From Lachnospiraceae bacterium (GTDB lineage Bacteria > Bacillota > Clostridia > Lachnospirales > Lachnospiraceae): 64,000 bases of DNA. Shown here one piece after another: positions 8,755 to 18,100 of this stretch (within the stretch, counting starts at the first letter, position 1; every line of letters starts with the position of its first letter). The DNA is taken from contig SVFF01000002.1 of the NCBI GenBank assembly GCA_015057005.1, positions 1 to 64,000 on the forward strand, written 5' to 3'. A program made the translations under genes and the position numbers. The notes below the pieces were generated by a model. It saw only the letters and a list, made by a program, of their open reading frames with translations, made no database searches and was not told where the DNA came from.

Positions 8755-9615
8755 ATGGCTAAAATTGCAATTGTAACAGACAGTAATAGTGGAATTACCC
8801 AGGCTCATGCCAAAGAAATGGGCGTGTATGTGATTCCCATGCCTTTTATTATTGATGAGAAGTCTTATTTTGAGGATGTAAATCTGACCCAGGAGGAGTT
8901 TTATCAGAAACTGACAGAAGATGCTGATATCTCTACCAGCCAGCCCTCTCCGGAGTCTGTGATGGATCTTTGGGAGGAATTATTAAAGGAATATGATGAA
9001 GTGGTCTATATCCCCATGAGCAGTGGCCTGTCCGGTTCCTGTCAAAGCGCTATGATCTTTGCCCAGGATTACGACGGAAAAGTACAAGTGGTGGATAACC
9101 AACGCATATCAGTTCCTCTGCTACAGTCCGTATTGGATGCAAAGAAACTGGCGGAAGAAGGGAAATGTGCAGAGGAGATCAAGCAGCTGCTGGAAGAGGA
9201 TAAACTAAATTCTTCCATATATATTATGCTGGATACTTTATATTATTTGAAAAAAGGCGGACGGATCACACCTGCTGCCGCAGCAGTGGGAAGTCTGCTG
9301 CGATTGAAGCCGGTACTTACGATTCAGGGCGAAAAGCTGGATGCTTTTGCAAAGGCCCGTACAACAAGCCAGGGTAAGACCATGATGATCAATGCCATCA
9401 AGAATGATATCAATACCCGATTCGGCGGCGATTACAGAAATGTTTATATTGAGATGGCCTACACGCAGGATCTGGAAGCTGCTGAACAGTACAAAGCAGA
9501 GGTACAGGAGGCTTTCCCGGAGGCAGAGATTCTGATGGCACCTCTTTCCCTGAGCGTAGCCTGTCATATTGGTCCCGGCGCTTTGGCAGTAGGTTGTACC
9601 AAGAAGAGTTTTTAG
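8755..9615 (+). CDS. DegV family fatty-acid-binding protein (FakB-like)
   Basis: A 286-residue DegV protein. Signature parts are VTDSNSGI at the start, the fatty-acid carboxylate loop SSGLSGSCQSA, the hinge segment LYYLKKGGRI and the end GPGALAVGC. DegV/FakB proteins bind one fatty acid molecule and hand it to FakA for phosphorylation; the FakA gene is only two genes upstream. GGAAGG precedes the start. Which fatty acid it prefers cannot be read from the sequence. Confidence 0.93.
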   Translation: MAKIAIVTDSNSGITQAHAKEMGVYVIPMPFIIDEKSYFEDVNLTQEEFYQKLTEDADISTSQPSPESVMDLWEELLKEYDEVVYIPMSSGLSGSCQSAMIFAQDYDGKVQVVDNQRISVPLLQSVLDAKKLAEEGKCAEEIKQLLEEDKLNSSIYIMLDTLYYLKKGGRITPAAAAVGSLLRLKPVLTIQGEKLDAFAKARTTSQGKTMMINAIKNDINTRFGGDYRNVYIEMAYTQDLEAAEQYKAEVQEAFPEAEILMAPLSLSVACHIGPGALAVGCTKKSF

Positions 9616-9644
9616 TTCATAAATTGTTAGGAGTTAATTAGAAT

Positions 9645-11567
9645 ATGGCAAAAGCAAACACTTATGACGCTTCCAGTATTACCGTGTTGGAAGGCCTGGA
9701 AGCGGTGAGAAAACGTCCCGGAATGTATATTGGAAGTGTATCCACCAAGGGATTGAATCATTTGATCTACGAGATCGTGGACAACTCTGTGGATGAACAT
9801 TTGGCGGGATATTGCGATACCATAATGGTAACTTTAGAGGCGGATGGCTCGGCGACTATTGCAGATAATGGTCGAGGCATCCCTGTTGGCATGCACGAAA
9901 AGGGAATCAGTGCAGAACGTTTGGTATTCACCACGCTCCATGCAGGCGGTAAATTTGATAATTCTGCCTACAAGACCAGTGGTGGTCTCCATGGTGTTGG
10001 TTCTTCGGTTGTAAATGCTCTTTCCACGAGATTGACTGTCAGAGTCAAGAGCGGCGGCTGCATTTATGAAGATAAATATGAGAGAGGTAATCCCATTATC
10101 GAACTGGTGGATGGCCTGCTCCCTGTGATCGGTAAGACCAGGGAAACCGGAACTACCATTAATTTCCTGCCTGATGATACTATCTTTGATAAGACCCGTT
10201 TTAAAGAGGAGGATGTAAAGAGCCGTCTTCATGAGACAGCTTATCTGAATCCTCAGCTGACTATTATTTTTGAAGATAAGCGCAAGGAAGAACCGGAAAA
10301 GATCACATTCCATGAGCCGGAGGGCATTATCGGTTTTATCAAGGATATGAACAAGTCCAAAGAGACCATTCACGATGTGATCTATTTTAAAGGTGAGAGC
10401 GAAGGCATTTCCGTGGAAGTGGCATTCCAGTATGTGAATGAGTTCCATGAAAATGTACTGGGATTCTGTAACAATATTTACAACTCCGAAGGTGGTACCC
10501 ACCTGACCGGTTTTAAGACTGCTTTTACCAATATTATCAATACTTACGCCAGAGAATTAAATATTCTTAAAGAGAAGGATGTGAATTTCACCGGTGCCGA
10601 TGTGCGTAACGGCATGACCGCGGTGGTGTCCATCAAACATCCGGATCCCAGATTTGAGGGACAGACCAAGACCAAATTGGACAACCAGGATGCGGCAAAA
10701 GTGGTGTCCAAGGTGGCAAGTGAACAAATTGTTCATTTCTTTGACAGAAATCTGGAGACCTTAAAGAATGTGATCGGCTGTGCCGAGAAGGCTGCCAAGA
10801 TCAGAAAGACGGAAGAAAAGGCCAAGACAAACCTTCTGACAAAGCAGAAATTTTCATTTGATTCCAACGGCAAGCTGGCCAACTGTGAATCCCGAGACGC
10901 TTCCAAGTGTGAGATCTTTATCGTAGAGGGTGATTCCGCAGGCGGCAGCGCCAAGATGGCCCGAAACAGAATGTTCCAGGCAATCCTGCCCATCCGAGGT
11001 AAGATCCTGAACGTAGAAAAAGCAAGTATCGACAAAGTACTTGCCAACGCCGAGATCAAGACCATGATCAATGCTTTCGGATGCGGTTTTTCGGAAGGCT
11101 ACGGCAATGATTTTGATATTTCCAAGCTTCGCTATGACAAGATCATTATTATGGCCGATGCTGACGTGGATGGTGCCCATATTTCCAACCTGTTGCTGAC
11201 CCTGTTTTACCGCTTTATGCCGGAATTGATCTTTGAGGGACATGTGTATATTGCTATGCCTCCTTTGTACAAGGCAATGCCGTCCAAAGGACCTGAAGAA
11301 TATTTGTACGATGACAAGGCATTGGAGAAATACCGTAAGACCCACAAGGGTCCTTTCACCCTGCAGCGCTACAAAGGTCTTGGTGAAATGGATGCTAGTC
11401 AGCTGTGGGAGACTACACTTGATCCGGAAAAACGTATGCTTAAGCAGGTGGAGATCGAAGATGCGCGTATGGCCTCTGAGATTACGGAACTTCTGATGGG
11501 AACTGATGTACCGCCCAGAAGAGCGTTCATTTACCAGCACGCGCAGGATGCAGAACTTGATATTTAA
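9645..11567 (+). CDS. Type IIA DNA topoisomerase subunit B (GyrB/ParE family)
   Basis: A 640-residue ATPase subunit. The GHKL ATPase has EIVDNSVDEH, DNGRGIPV and the lid GGLHGVGSSVVNAL. The TOPRIM domain has EGDSAGGSA, PIRGKILNVEK and the metal triad in MADADVDGAH. The C-terminus has QRYKGLGEMD. Its partner A subunit lies at 12448, so the two form one enzyme. Clostridia of this group usually carry gyrBA near the origin plus a second pair, and this pair is probably that second one (topoisomerase IV-like), judged mainly by the partner's tail. AGGAG precedes the ATG. A metallo-hydrolase gene separates it from its partner. Confidence 0.92.
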   Translation: MAKANTYDASSITVLEGLEAVRKRPGMYIGSVSTKGLNHLIYEIVDNSVDEHLAGYCDTIMVTLEADGSATIADNGRGIPVGMHEKGISAERLVFTTLHAGGKFDNSAYKTSGGLHGVGSSVVNALSTRLTVRVKSGGCIYEDKYERGNPIIELVDGLLPVIGKTRETGTTINFLPDDTIFDKTRFKEEDVKSRLHETAYLNPQLTIIFEDKRKEEPEKITFHEPEGIIGFIKDMNKSKETIHDVIYFKGESEGISVEVAFQYVNEFHENVLGFCNNIYNSEGGTHLTGFKTAFTNIINTYARELNILKEKDVNFTGADVRNGMTAVVSIKHPDPRFEGQTKTKLDNQDAAKVVSKVASEQIVHFFDRNLETLKNVIGCAEKAAKIRKTEEKAKTNLLTKQKFSFDSNGKLANCESRDASKCEIFIVEGDSAGGSAKMARNRMFQAILPIRGKILNVEKASIDKVLANAEIKTMINAFGCGFSEGYGNDFDISKLRYDKIIIMADADVDGAHISNLLLTLFYRFMPELIFEGHVYIAMPPLYKAMPSKGPEEYLYDDKALEKYRKTHKGPFTLQRYKGLGEMDASQLWETTLDPEKRMLKQVEIEDARMASEITELLMGTDVPPRRAFIYQHAQDAELDI

Positions 11568-11627
11568 AATGATTGGCGCGGGCGCTGATTGCAATGGATA
11601 CGTATATATCTGAAAGGAAGGGAGTAG

Positions 11628-11647
11628 TCGAGCGCAAGTCTGCTCGA
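11628..11647 (+). promoter_or_regulatory. Hairpin between ribosome site and start codon of the metallo-hydrolase gene
   Basis: TCGAGC (11628-11633) and GCTCGA (11642-11647) form a 6-bp stem with loop GCAAGTCT. The purine-rich AGGAAGGGAG lies at 11615-11624 and the ATG begins at 11647, so the hairpin fills the unusually long gap and includes the A of the start codon. Confidence 0.4.
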
Positions 11648-12384
11648 TGAAGATAAGAATGAAACTTACAATTGCAGGAGCAGGCCATGGTGTGCCTGAG
11701 TGTCATAGATTTTGTACGTCTATTTTTTTACAGGTGGGCGAAAATACATATATTTTCGATGCCGGAGCACCGGTTTCCGCATTGCTTGAACGAATGGATA
11801 TACCTCACAGCAGCGTAAAGGGCGTCTTTATTACCCATGCCCATTCAGATCATGTGAACGGTCTGGCTGCATTCTGCTCTGAACTGATGTGGTATATAGG
11901 ATACATTGATTGTGATCCTGTTTTCTGTTATCCGGAGCATAAGTGTATAGATGCTGTATCTCACTGGATTGAAACCTTCTTTGATTCTACGATCAGAGAA
12001 TCCTTGCAGAACAAGGTTTATACCGAGGGTGTTATTTTTGACGATGGTATTATACGCGTCAGCGCTTTAAGAAATAAGCACTTAGACATTGCGTATTCTT
12101 TTAAAGTTGAGGCAGAAGGAAAAACCATATTTTTGTCAGGAGACCTGGGATACGGGTTCGGTGAATATCTTGACCTCCTGGGTGATGAGATATACGATCT
12201 CGTGGTTTGTGAGGGTGCCCATCATGATCCGGGCACAGTAAATGATATCCTTGCAAAAACACCTACAAAGCGTCTTATTATTAACCATATAAATCCTGAA
12301 AGGGAGCCTTATTTGCGCGAATTAGAGAACAATACAAGCTTTCCATGCTGCTTGGCAGAAGATGGTCTTCAGGTAGAATTGTAA
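11647..12384 (+). CDS. MBL-fold metallo-hydrolase
   Basis: A 245-residue metallo-beta-lactamase fold hydrolase. The zinc motif is HAHSDH (His64, His66, Asp68, His69). A later Asp lies in SGDLGYG, and further His residues in EGAHHDP and INHINPE. The N-terminus resembles the RNase Z/ribonuclease-like and phosphodiesterase branch (TIAGAGHGVPECHRFCTS), but no exosite typical of RNase Z is visible, so the substrate is open. The start is ATG 11647 or ATG 11659; the ribosome site is displaced by a hairpin. It is inserted between the two topoisomerase genes, co-directional with both. Confidence 0.85.
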   Translation: MKIRMKLTIAGAGHGVPECHRFCTSIFLQVGENTYIFDAGAPVSALLERMDIPHSSVKGVFITHAHSDHVNGLAAFCSELMWYIGYIDCDPVFCYPEHKCIDAVSHWIETFFDSTIRESLQNKVYTEGVIFDDGIIRVSALRNKHLDIAYSFKVEAEGKTIFLSGDLGYGFGEYLDLLGDEIYDLVVCEGAHHDPGTVNDILAKTPTKRLIINHINPEREPYLRELENNTSFPCCLAEDGLQVEL

Positions 12385-12447
12385 TTAAGATTTGTGTAGA
12401 TTCGGAGTAACAGGATAATATACAAGTAATAGTATAACGAGGCAAAT

Positions 12448-14688
12448 ATGAATAACGATAGAATCATAAAAACAGAATATTCGGAGGAGATGCAGAAGTC
12501 CTTTATTGACTATGCCATGAGCGTAATCGTGGCCAGAGCCCTTCCGGATGTGCGTGACGGTTTAAAGCCGGTACAGCGTCGTACCCTTTACGATATGCAT
12601 GAGCTGGGTATTCGTTACGATAAACCTTACCGTAAAAGTGCCCGTATTGTAGGTGATACCATGGGTAAATATCATCCCCACGGTGACAGTTCCATTTACG
12701 AGGCGCTGGTGGTAATGACCCAGGATTTCAAAAAAGGAATTCCTCTGGTAGATGGTCATGGTAATTTTGGCAATATCGAAGGCGACGGTGCAGCGGCTAT
12801 GCGATATACAGAAGCCCGTCTGCAGAAGATTACACAGGAAGCATTCCTGGCAGATTTGGACAAAGATGTTGTAGACTTTATGCCCAACTTCGATGAGACC
12901 GAGAAGGAACCCACGGTTCTGCCTGCCAAGATTCCCAATCTTTTGGTAAATGGTTCTGAGGGTATTGCGGTCGGTATGGTGACCAGCATTCCGCCTCACA
13001 ATCTTGCGGAAGTAATTGATGCCACCAAGGCTTATATGCAGGATGAGAACATTACAACGAGAGAGTTGATGAGATACTTAAAAGGTCCTGATTTCCCTAC
13101 AGGCGGCGTGGTGATCAATCAAGACGATCTGTTGGAAATATATGAGACCGGTGCAGGTAAAGTAAAGATCCGCGGCAAAGTGGAATATGAGAAGGTAAAA
13201 GGCGGTAAGACCAATGTGGTGATCACCGAGATCCCTTACACCATGATCGGTGCCAATATTTCCAAATTCCTGATGGATGTTGCAGCTTTGTCTGAGACGA
13301 AAAAGACTCAGGATATCGTGGATATCAGCAATCAGTCCTCCAAAGAGGGTATCCGCATTGTGATCGAGCTTCGCAAAGATGCCGATCCTGAAAATTTTGT
13401 GAACATGCTTTACAAAAAGACCCGTCTGGAAGATACTTTTGGTGTCAACATGCTGGCTATTGCAGACGGCAGACCGGAGACTATGGGCCTTAAGCAGATC
13501 ATCAAAGCCAATGTGGATTTCCAGTTCCAGGTGGCCACCAGAAAGTACACCAACCTGCTTGCCAAGGAACTTGAGCGAAAAGAAATCCAGGAAGGTCTGA
13601 TCAAGGCCTGCAACGTGATCGACCTGATCATTGAAATCCTGCGTGGTTCCAAGGATAGACAGATGGCTAAAGCTTGTCTGGTAGAAGGTAAGATTGACGG
13701 CATTAAGTTCAAGACCAAGGAATCCAAGATCATGGCCACACAGCTTTGTTTCACAGAAAAGCAGGCAAACGCTATTTTGGAGATGCGTCTGTACAAGTTG
13801 ATCGGTCTGGAAATTGAGGCCCTGATCAATGAACACGAGGAGACCATGGCCAATATTTACCGTTATGAAGATATTCTGGAGCGCAGAGATTCCATGGCAC
13901 AGGTCATCATGAATGAACTGGACGAGTTTAAGAGAGCCTATGCAAAGCCCAGGAAGACCGTCATTGAAAATGCCCAGGAAGCGGTTTATAAAGAAAAAGA
14001 ACTGGAGGAGATGGAAGTTGTCTTCCTGATGGACCGCTTTGGTTACGCCAAGACCGTGGATATGACCACCTACGAGCGCAACAAGGAAGCAGCAGACGCA
14101 GAGAACAAGTACATCTTCCCCTGCAAGAACACCGGCAAGATCTGCCTGTTTACCAACACCGGCCAGCTCCATACTATCAAGGTTTTGGATTTGCCCTTCG
14201 GCAAATTCCGTGACAAAGGCGTGCCCATCGATAACGTGAGCAACTTCAGCCAGGGCAAGGAAGATATCGTCTACATGACCAGCCAGAGTGAACTGAACCT
14301 CTACCAGGTGATCTTTGTCACAGCCCAGTCCATGGTGAAGATCGTGGACGGCGGAGAATTCGATGTGTCCAAACGTACCGTAGCAGCCACCAAACTGGCA
14401 GATGGCGACAGTGTGGTAAGCGTAGTCTCCCTAAGAGAACAGCGCAATCTGGTCCTTCAGTCCAAAGACGGATATTTCCTTCGTTTCCCCATTGAGGAGA
14501 TTCCTGAGAAAAAGAAGGCCGCTATTGGCGTCCGCGGCATGAAATTGAACGAGAAGGATACGATTGAGAACGTATATTATACAAAGAATGCAGTAGAATC
14601 TTCCATAGAGTACAAGGGCAAGAAAGTCATATTGAATAATTTAAAACCTGGGAAACGTGACAGTAAAGGAACTAAGATCCGCGTATAA
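12448..14688 (+). CDS. Type IIA DNA topoisomerase subunit A (ParC/GyrA family)
   Basis: A 746-residue breakage-reunion subunit. The active-site tyrosine is Tyr120 in [11 protein letters not shown]. The quinolone-determining region [11 protein letters not shown] has Ser81 and Glu85 at the positions of E. coli GyrA Ser83 and Asp87, the usual susceptible-type residues. The C-terminal beta-pinwheel (about 500-746) lacks the QRRGGKG-type GyrA box needed for DNA wrapping and negative supercoiling, and the protein is shorter than a typical GyrA (about 820-870). This favours a topoisomerase IV-like decatenase, though automatic annotation would call it gyrase A. GAGG lies before the ATG. Confidence 0.9.
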   Translation: MNNDRIIKTEYSEEMQKSFIDYAMSVIVARALPDVRDGLKPVQRRTLYDMHELGIRYDKPYRKSARIVGDTMGKYHPHGDSSIYEALVVMTQDFKKGIPLVDGHGNFGNIEGDGAAAMRYTEARLQKITQEAFLADLDKDVVDFMPNFDETEKEPTVLPAKIPNLLVNGSEGIAVGMVTSIPPHNLAEVIDATKAYMQDENITTRELMRYLKGPDFPTGGVVINQDDLLEIYETGAGKVKIRGKVEYEKVKGGKTNVVITEIPYTMIGANISKFLMDVAALSETKKTQDIVDISNQSSKEGIRIVIELRKDADPENFVNMLYKKTRLEDTFGVNMLAIADGRPETMGLKQIIKANVDFQFQVATRKYTNLLAKELERKEIQEGLIKACNVIDLIIEILRGSKDRQMAKACLVEGKIDGIKFKTKESKIMATQLCFTEKQANAILEMRLYKLIGLEIEALINEHEETMANIYRYEDILERRDSMAQVIMNELDEFKRAYAKPRKTVIENAQEAVYKEKELEEMEVVFLMDRFGYAKTVDMTTYERNKEAADAENKYIFPCKNTGKICLFTNTGQLHTIKVLDLPFGKFRDKGVPIDNVSNFSQGKEDIVYMTSQSELNLYQVIFVTAQSMVKIVDGGEFDVSKRTVAATKLADGDSVVSVVSLREQRNLVLQSKDGYFLRFPIEEIPEKKKAAIGVRGMKLNEKDTIENVYYTKNAVESSIEYKGKKVILNNLKPGKRDSKGTKIRV

Positions 14689-14737
14689 CGGAAAGTTGTA
14701 TTGATTAATACTAATAAAATACTATTTTGAATACACA

Positions 14738-14890
14738 GCGTATCAGGTGGAATGTTCCAATGAGAGACCCTTAAAACACGTCGGCACTTAGCGAGGTTAA
14801 GGCGAAACGAAGTTCGCCTTCGAGCTTAGTACCGTTACGTGTTTTACGGAGCGCAAGCGTGTCCGAATGGAACATACCAACTGGGTACGC
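14738..14890. repeat. 153-bp imperfect palindromic element
   Basis: The whole stretch folds on itself. Outer arms 14738-14761 and 14867-14890 match over roughly 24 bases with a few mismatches. Middle arms AAAACACGT (14773-14781) and ACGTGTTTT (14837-14845) are perfect. Next come CGG..AGC (14782-14792) with GCT..CCG (14824-14834), 9 of 11 paired. The tip is AAGGCGAA (14799-14806) with TTCGCCTT (14813-14820), loop ACGAAG. It lies between parC-like and rsmD genes, has no coding potential and no T run at the end. It could be a miniature inverted-repeat element, a BIME-like repeat or a structured RNA. Confidence 0.75.
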
Positions 14891-14916
14891 GTCATAACTC
14901 AAAGAAAGGACTTATT

Positions 14917-15465
14917 ATGAGAGTAATAGCAGGTACAGCCAGAAGCCTTCCTCTGCGGACCCCGGATGGCCCGGATACCCGTCCCACCACCGACCGCATC
15001 AAGGAGACCCTTTTCAATATGTTGCAGAATGATGTACCCGGTGCAGTTTTCGTGGACATGTTCAGCGGAAGCGGCGGCATCGGCATTGAAGCTTTGAGCC
15101 GTGGTGCCCGAAAAGCATACTTTATTGAAAATGCACCGAAAGCAATTTCCTGTATCGAACAAAATCTGGCATTTACGAAATTCACAGACCGTGCTATAGT
15201 AATAAAGCAGGATGCTTGTGCAGGCCTGAATAATATTTACGAAAAACAGGTTGATATTATTTTTATGGATCCTCCCTATGATCATGAACAGGAAAAGAGA
15301 GTGCTCTCAGTACTCCGTGGCATGAAGTATGTGACCGGGGAGACTCTGATCATTGTGGAGGCAGCTCTGAAGACAGACTTTGATTATCTTGAGGACATGG
15401 GTTTCCAGGTGCTGAAAGAGAAAAAGTACAAAACCAACAAACATGTATACATCAGCAGAATTTAG
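14917..15465 (+). CDS. rsmD: 16S rRNA (guanine(966)-N(2))-methyltransferase
   Basis: A 182-residue RsmD. It has the start MRVIAGTARSLPL, the SAM loop VDMFSGSGGIGIEAL and the catalytic DPPY followed by Asp-His-Glu. It methylates G966 of 16S rRNA. ATG 14917 is set by AAAGGA at 14905-14910; the longer open frame from 14839 would read through the palindromic element and has no ribosome site. The next gene is coaD, the usual rsmD-coaD pair of Firmicutes. Confidence 0.96.
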   Translation: MRVIAGTARSLPLRTPDGPDTRPTTDRIKETLFNMLQNDVPGAVFVDMFSGSGGIGIEALSRGARKAYFIENAPKAISCIEQNLAFTKFTDRAIVIKQDACAGLNNIYEKQVDIIFMDPPYDHEQEKRVLSVLRGMKYVTGETLIIVEAALKTDFDYLEDMGFQVLKEKKYKTNKHVYISRI

Positions 15466-15478
15466 AGGTGAATTTTAG

Positions 15479-15967
15479 ATGAAGAGAGCAGTTTATCCCG
15501 GCAGTTTCGACCCCGTAACTTATGGACACCTTGATATTATCAAGCGTGCAGCGGAAATATTTGATGTGCTTGTGGTAAGTGTTTTGAATAATAAAGGAAA
15601 GACACCGTTGTTTTCTGTAGAGGAACGTGTTAAGATATTAGAAGAAGCAACAAAGGATATCCCCAATGTACAGGTTGACAGCTTCAGCGGTCTATTGGTA
15701 GATTACGCGGCGGCAAATGATATTCATGTGTCAGTGAGAGGCTTGCGTGCGATTACTGATTTTGAGTACGAGCTTCAGATTGCGCAGACCAATGCCAAGC
15801 TTTCCGGCGGCAAGCTTGATTCCGTCTTTTTAACTACCAACCTGGAATATGCCTACGTAAGTTCCTCCACAGTCAAGGAAATTGCAAGCTTCGGCGGTGA
15901 TATCAGCCAGTGCGTTCCTGACTTTGTGGCTGAAAAGGTTTACGAAAAATACAATATCAAGAAATGA
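15479..15967 (+). CDS. coaD: Phosphopantetheine adenylyltransferase
   Basis: A 162-residue nucleotidyltransferase making dephospho-CoA from ATP and 4'-phosphopantetheine, the fourth step of CoA synthesis. It has the adenylyltransferase start [16 protein letters not shown] (the TxGH signature), [14 protein letters not shown] and the SSSTVKE end motif. The length is standard. It starts 14 bases after rsmD behind GAGG. Confidence 0.97.
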   Translation: MKRAVYPGSFDPVTYGHLDIIKRAAEIFDVLVVSVLNNKGKTPLFSVEERVKILEEATKDIPNVQVDSFSGLLVDYAAANDIHVSVRGLRAITDFEYELQIAQTNAKLSGGKLDSVFLTTNLEYAYVSSSTVKEIASFGGDISQCVPDFVAEKVYEKYNIKK

Positions 15968-15985
15968 TTATAAAAGGAGAGAAAC

Positions 15986-16588
15986 ATGAGCAGCAGAATT
16001 GAACAGTTAATTGATGAAATGGAAGAATATATCGAGAGCTGTAAGCCCAAGTTCATGTCAAGTACTGAGATCATTGTCAACAAGGACGAGATCGAAGAAT
16101 TGATCCGTGAACTTCGTATGAAGACTCCCGAGGAAATCAAGCGTTATCAGAAGATTATCAGTAATAAGGAAGCAATCCTCAATGATGCCAGAGAAAAGGC
16201 GGAGGCCCTGATCAATGAGGCTACCATCCACACCAATCAGCTGATCAACGAGCATGAGATCATGCAGCAGGCGTACAATCAGGCTAATGAAGTGGTTTCC
16301 ATGGCCAGCAGACAAGCTCAGGAGATTCTGGACAATGCTACCACAGAGGCCAACAGCGTGCGTATGGCAGCGATGCAGTATATGGATGATATGCTTGCAC
16401 ATTTGGAGAGCATTATTCAGGCATCTACCCAGTCTGCTGTTGCAAACTATGAGAATCTGATCGGTTCCCTGAACCATTATCACGACATTATTCAGTCCAA
16501 CCGCAGTGAACTCCATCCTGCAGAGGCTGACCAGGGTGCTGAGTTTACTGAGAGCGGAGCAGAAGATGGCGGCATTGATCTGATTTGA
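15986..16588 (+). CDS. Coiled-coil protein, ATPase-subunit-H/DivIVA-like
   Basis: A 200-residue protein with a long helical, heptad-rich stretch (about residues 30-165) rich in Glu, Ala, Gln and Asn. It has no membrane segment and ends in an acidic tail. Similar genes follow coaD in many Lachnospiraceae and are often annotated as ATPase or V-type ATPase subunit H-like because of the coiled coil; the real function is unknown. AAGGAG precedes the ATG, and a terminator follows at 16649. Confidence 0.8.
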   Translation: MSSRIEQLIDEMEEYIESCKPKFMSSTEIIVNKDEIEELIRELRMKTPEEIKRYQKIISNKEAILNDAREKAEALINEATIHTNQLINEHEIMQQAYNQANEVVSMASRQAQEILDNATTEANSVRMAAMQYMDDMLAHLESIIQASTQSAVANYENLIGSLNHYHDIIQSNRSELHPAEADQGAEFTESGAEDGGIDLI

Positions 16589-16648
16589 TGATTTAGATAT
16601 TAGGATAAAAATATTTTTAAAAATATTGGATAGATGATATTTGCCGGG

Positions 16649-16684
16649 AACGGATGCCTCGCTATGCTTGGCATCCGTTTTAAG
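16649..16684 (+). terminator. Terminator after the coaD block
   Basis: AACGGATGCC (16649-16658) pairs with GGCATCCGTT (16670-16679), followed by a short T run. The core stem is the same as that of the terminator at 19317 on the far side of xpaC-telA. Confidence 0.85.
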
Positions 16685-16730
16685 AACAGAGTTTTGAGAT
16701 CAATCAGGACAAAGAAAGTGTTGATGCGAT

Positions 16731-17999
16731 ATGAACAACAATAAAAAGAGCAATATCGGACAGAAGATGCAGGATGCGATACAAGAGGGACTTAGTACGG
16801 GCGATTTTAAATACTTCAACGAACTTGTCTCCGAGACAGTTTCCGAAGCGATGGGCGAGGTGAAAAAACAGGCATCTCATGTATCTCAGTCCTTTGAATG
16901 GCAGAAAACATATACGCGATATAAATCCGAAGTGAACCAAAACGGCGCGGGTCGGAATTCGGATCGTTCTAATGTGACAAAGACAAGACCGGAACCTCAG
17001 CTGCCTGCCATTAAGACCAAGAAGGTAGGAGAAGTGGCAAGTGTTCTGTATAGGACATTTGGCGGTATTGGTATCGGTGTAAGTGGTGCTATGCTTGGTG
17101 TTTTGGCGTTGGCCGGAATCTTCGGGTGGCAGACTTTTTTGTTCGGAGGATTGGCACTGGGTTCCTTTGCCATGGTGCAAAACGGTATTTCCAAGAAAAA
17201 GCTTCTGAAACGGGCTGCCAGATATGTCCAGATCTGCGGAAAGAATGCGTATGTTGACATTGATATATTGGCGGCGCATACCGGCCAGAAGGTACGCAAG
17301 GTATTAAGTGATGTAAAACAGATGATCCGGATCGGTATTTTCCCGGAAGGACATCTGGATGATGACCAGGCAGTATTGATGCTGAGCGACACTGTATTTA
17401 AGGAGTACATAGACCTGCAGAAGCAGCGAAAGGCTCTGGAAATCGAACAAAAAGTTGCCGCTATGAAAAATAAGAATAAGAAAAAGAACATAGAAAGTGA
17501 GCCTGTTGTAGTAGAAGCAGCGGCTGTGAATATTGAGGAATTGGAGGAGCATCCGGATCCCGATATTGCACAGATGATCCGTGACGGCAAGGGTTTTATC
17601 AAGAGAATACGCATTGCCAACGATGAAATCCCCGGTGAGGTGATCTCCAACAAGTTGTATGAGTTGGAACGGCTTTTGAAAGAGATCTTCGAGCGTGTGA
17701 AAGAGCATCCTGAGGAGAAAGAGCAGATGCGTAAATTTATGAATTACTATCTGCCTACGACACTGAAGCTGGTGGAGGCTTACGCGGAATTTGATCGTGT
17801 CAGTGTGCCGGGAGAAGATATTCTTTCTGCAAAAGCAGAGATTGAGAAAGCACTGGATACCATCAATCAGGCCTTTAGTGAACTTTTGAATAAGTTGTTC
17901 AAGGCTTCGGTCTTTGATGTGACCACGGATGCCCAGGTGCTTCAGACCATGCTTGCCAAGGAAGGCCTGACCAGGGACGAAATCAGCGGAAGATCCTGA
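16731..17999 (+). CDS. XpaC-like protein (5-bromo-4-chloroindolyl phosphate hydrolysis family)
   Basis: A 422-residue protein with a basic N-terminal region, two close hydrophobic segments (about residues 112-130 and 133-150), a DNA-binding-like helix run (ARYVQICGKNAYVDIDILA), a lysine-rich linker near 245, and a helical C-terminal half with the family motif SNKLYELERLLKEIF. Despite the family name, no phosphatase motif is visible. XpaC and TelA are neighbours in Bacillus (xpaC-yaaN) and also here; together they are linked to resistance to toxic anions and envelope stress. The GATGCGATATG start context has only a weak ribosome site. Confidence 0.88.
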   Translation: MNNNKKSNIGQKMQDAIQEGLSTGDFKYFNELVSETVSEAMGEVKKQASHVSQSFEWQKTYTRYKSEVNQNGAGRNSDRSNVTKTRPEPQLPAIKTKKVGEVASVLYRTFGGIGIGVSGAMLGVLALAGIFGWQTFLFGGLALGSFAMVQNGISKKKLLKRAARYVQICGKNAYVDIDILAAHTGQKVRKVLSDVKQMIRIGIFPEGHLDDDQAVLMLSDTVFKEYIDLQKQRKALEIEQKVAAMKNKNKKKNIESEPVVVEAAAVNIEELEEHPDPDIAQMIRDGKGFIKRIRIANDEIPGEVISNKLYELERLLKEIFERVKEHPEEKEQMRKFMNYYLPTTLKLVEAYAEFDRVSVPGEDILSAKAEIEKALDTINQAFSELLNKLFKASVFDVTTDAQVLQTMLAKEGLTRDEISGRS

Positions 18000-18100
18000 T
18001 ATTTATATAAGGCTTCAGAAAGTATCGTTTTAGGGAAGATATAAGAGAAGATACAAGCAGAATTTGATAGAAATAAATGTGATAACAGGAGGTCATTGAT

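Noticed and set aside
13078..14172. A 364-codon minus-strand frame opposite the parC/gyrA-like gene
   Set aside because: It is antisense to a highly conserved gene; its composition is that of the reverse frame, without domains or a ribosome site.
14839..14916. Upstream extension of rsmD to position 14839
   Set aside because: The extension would encode part of the palindromic element and has no ribosome site, while ATG 14917 follows AAAGGA.
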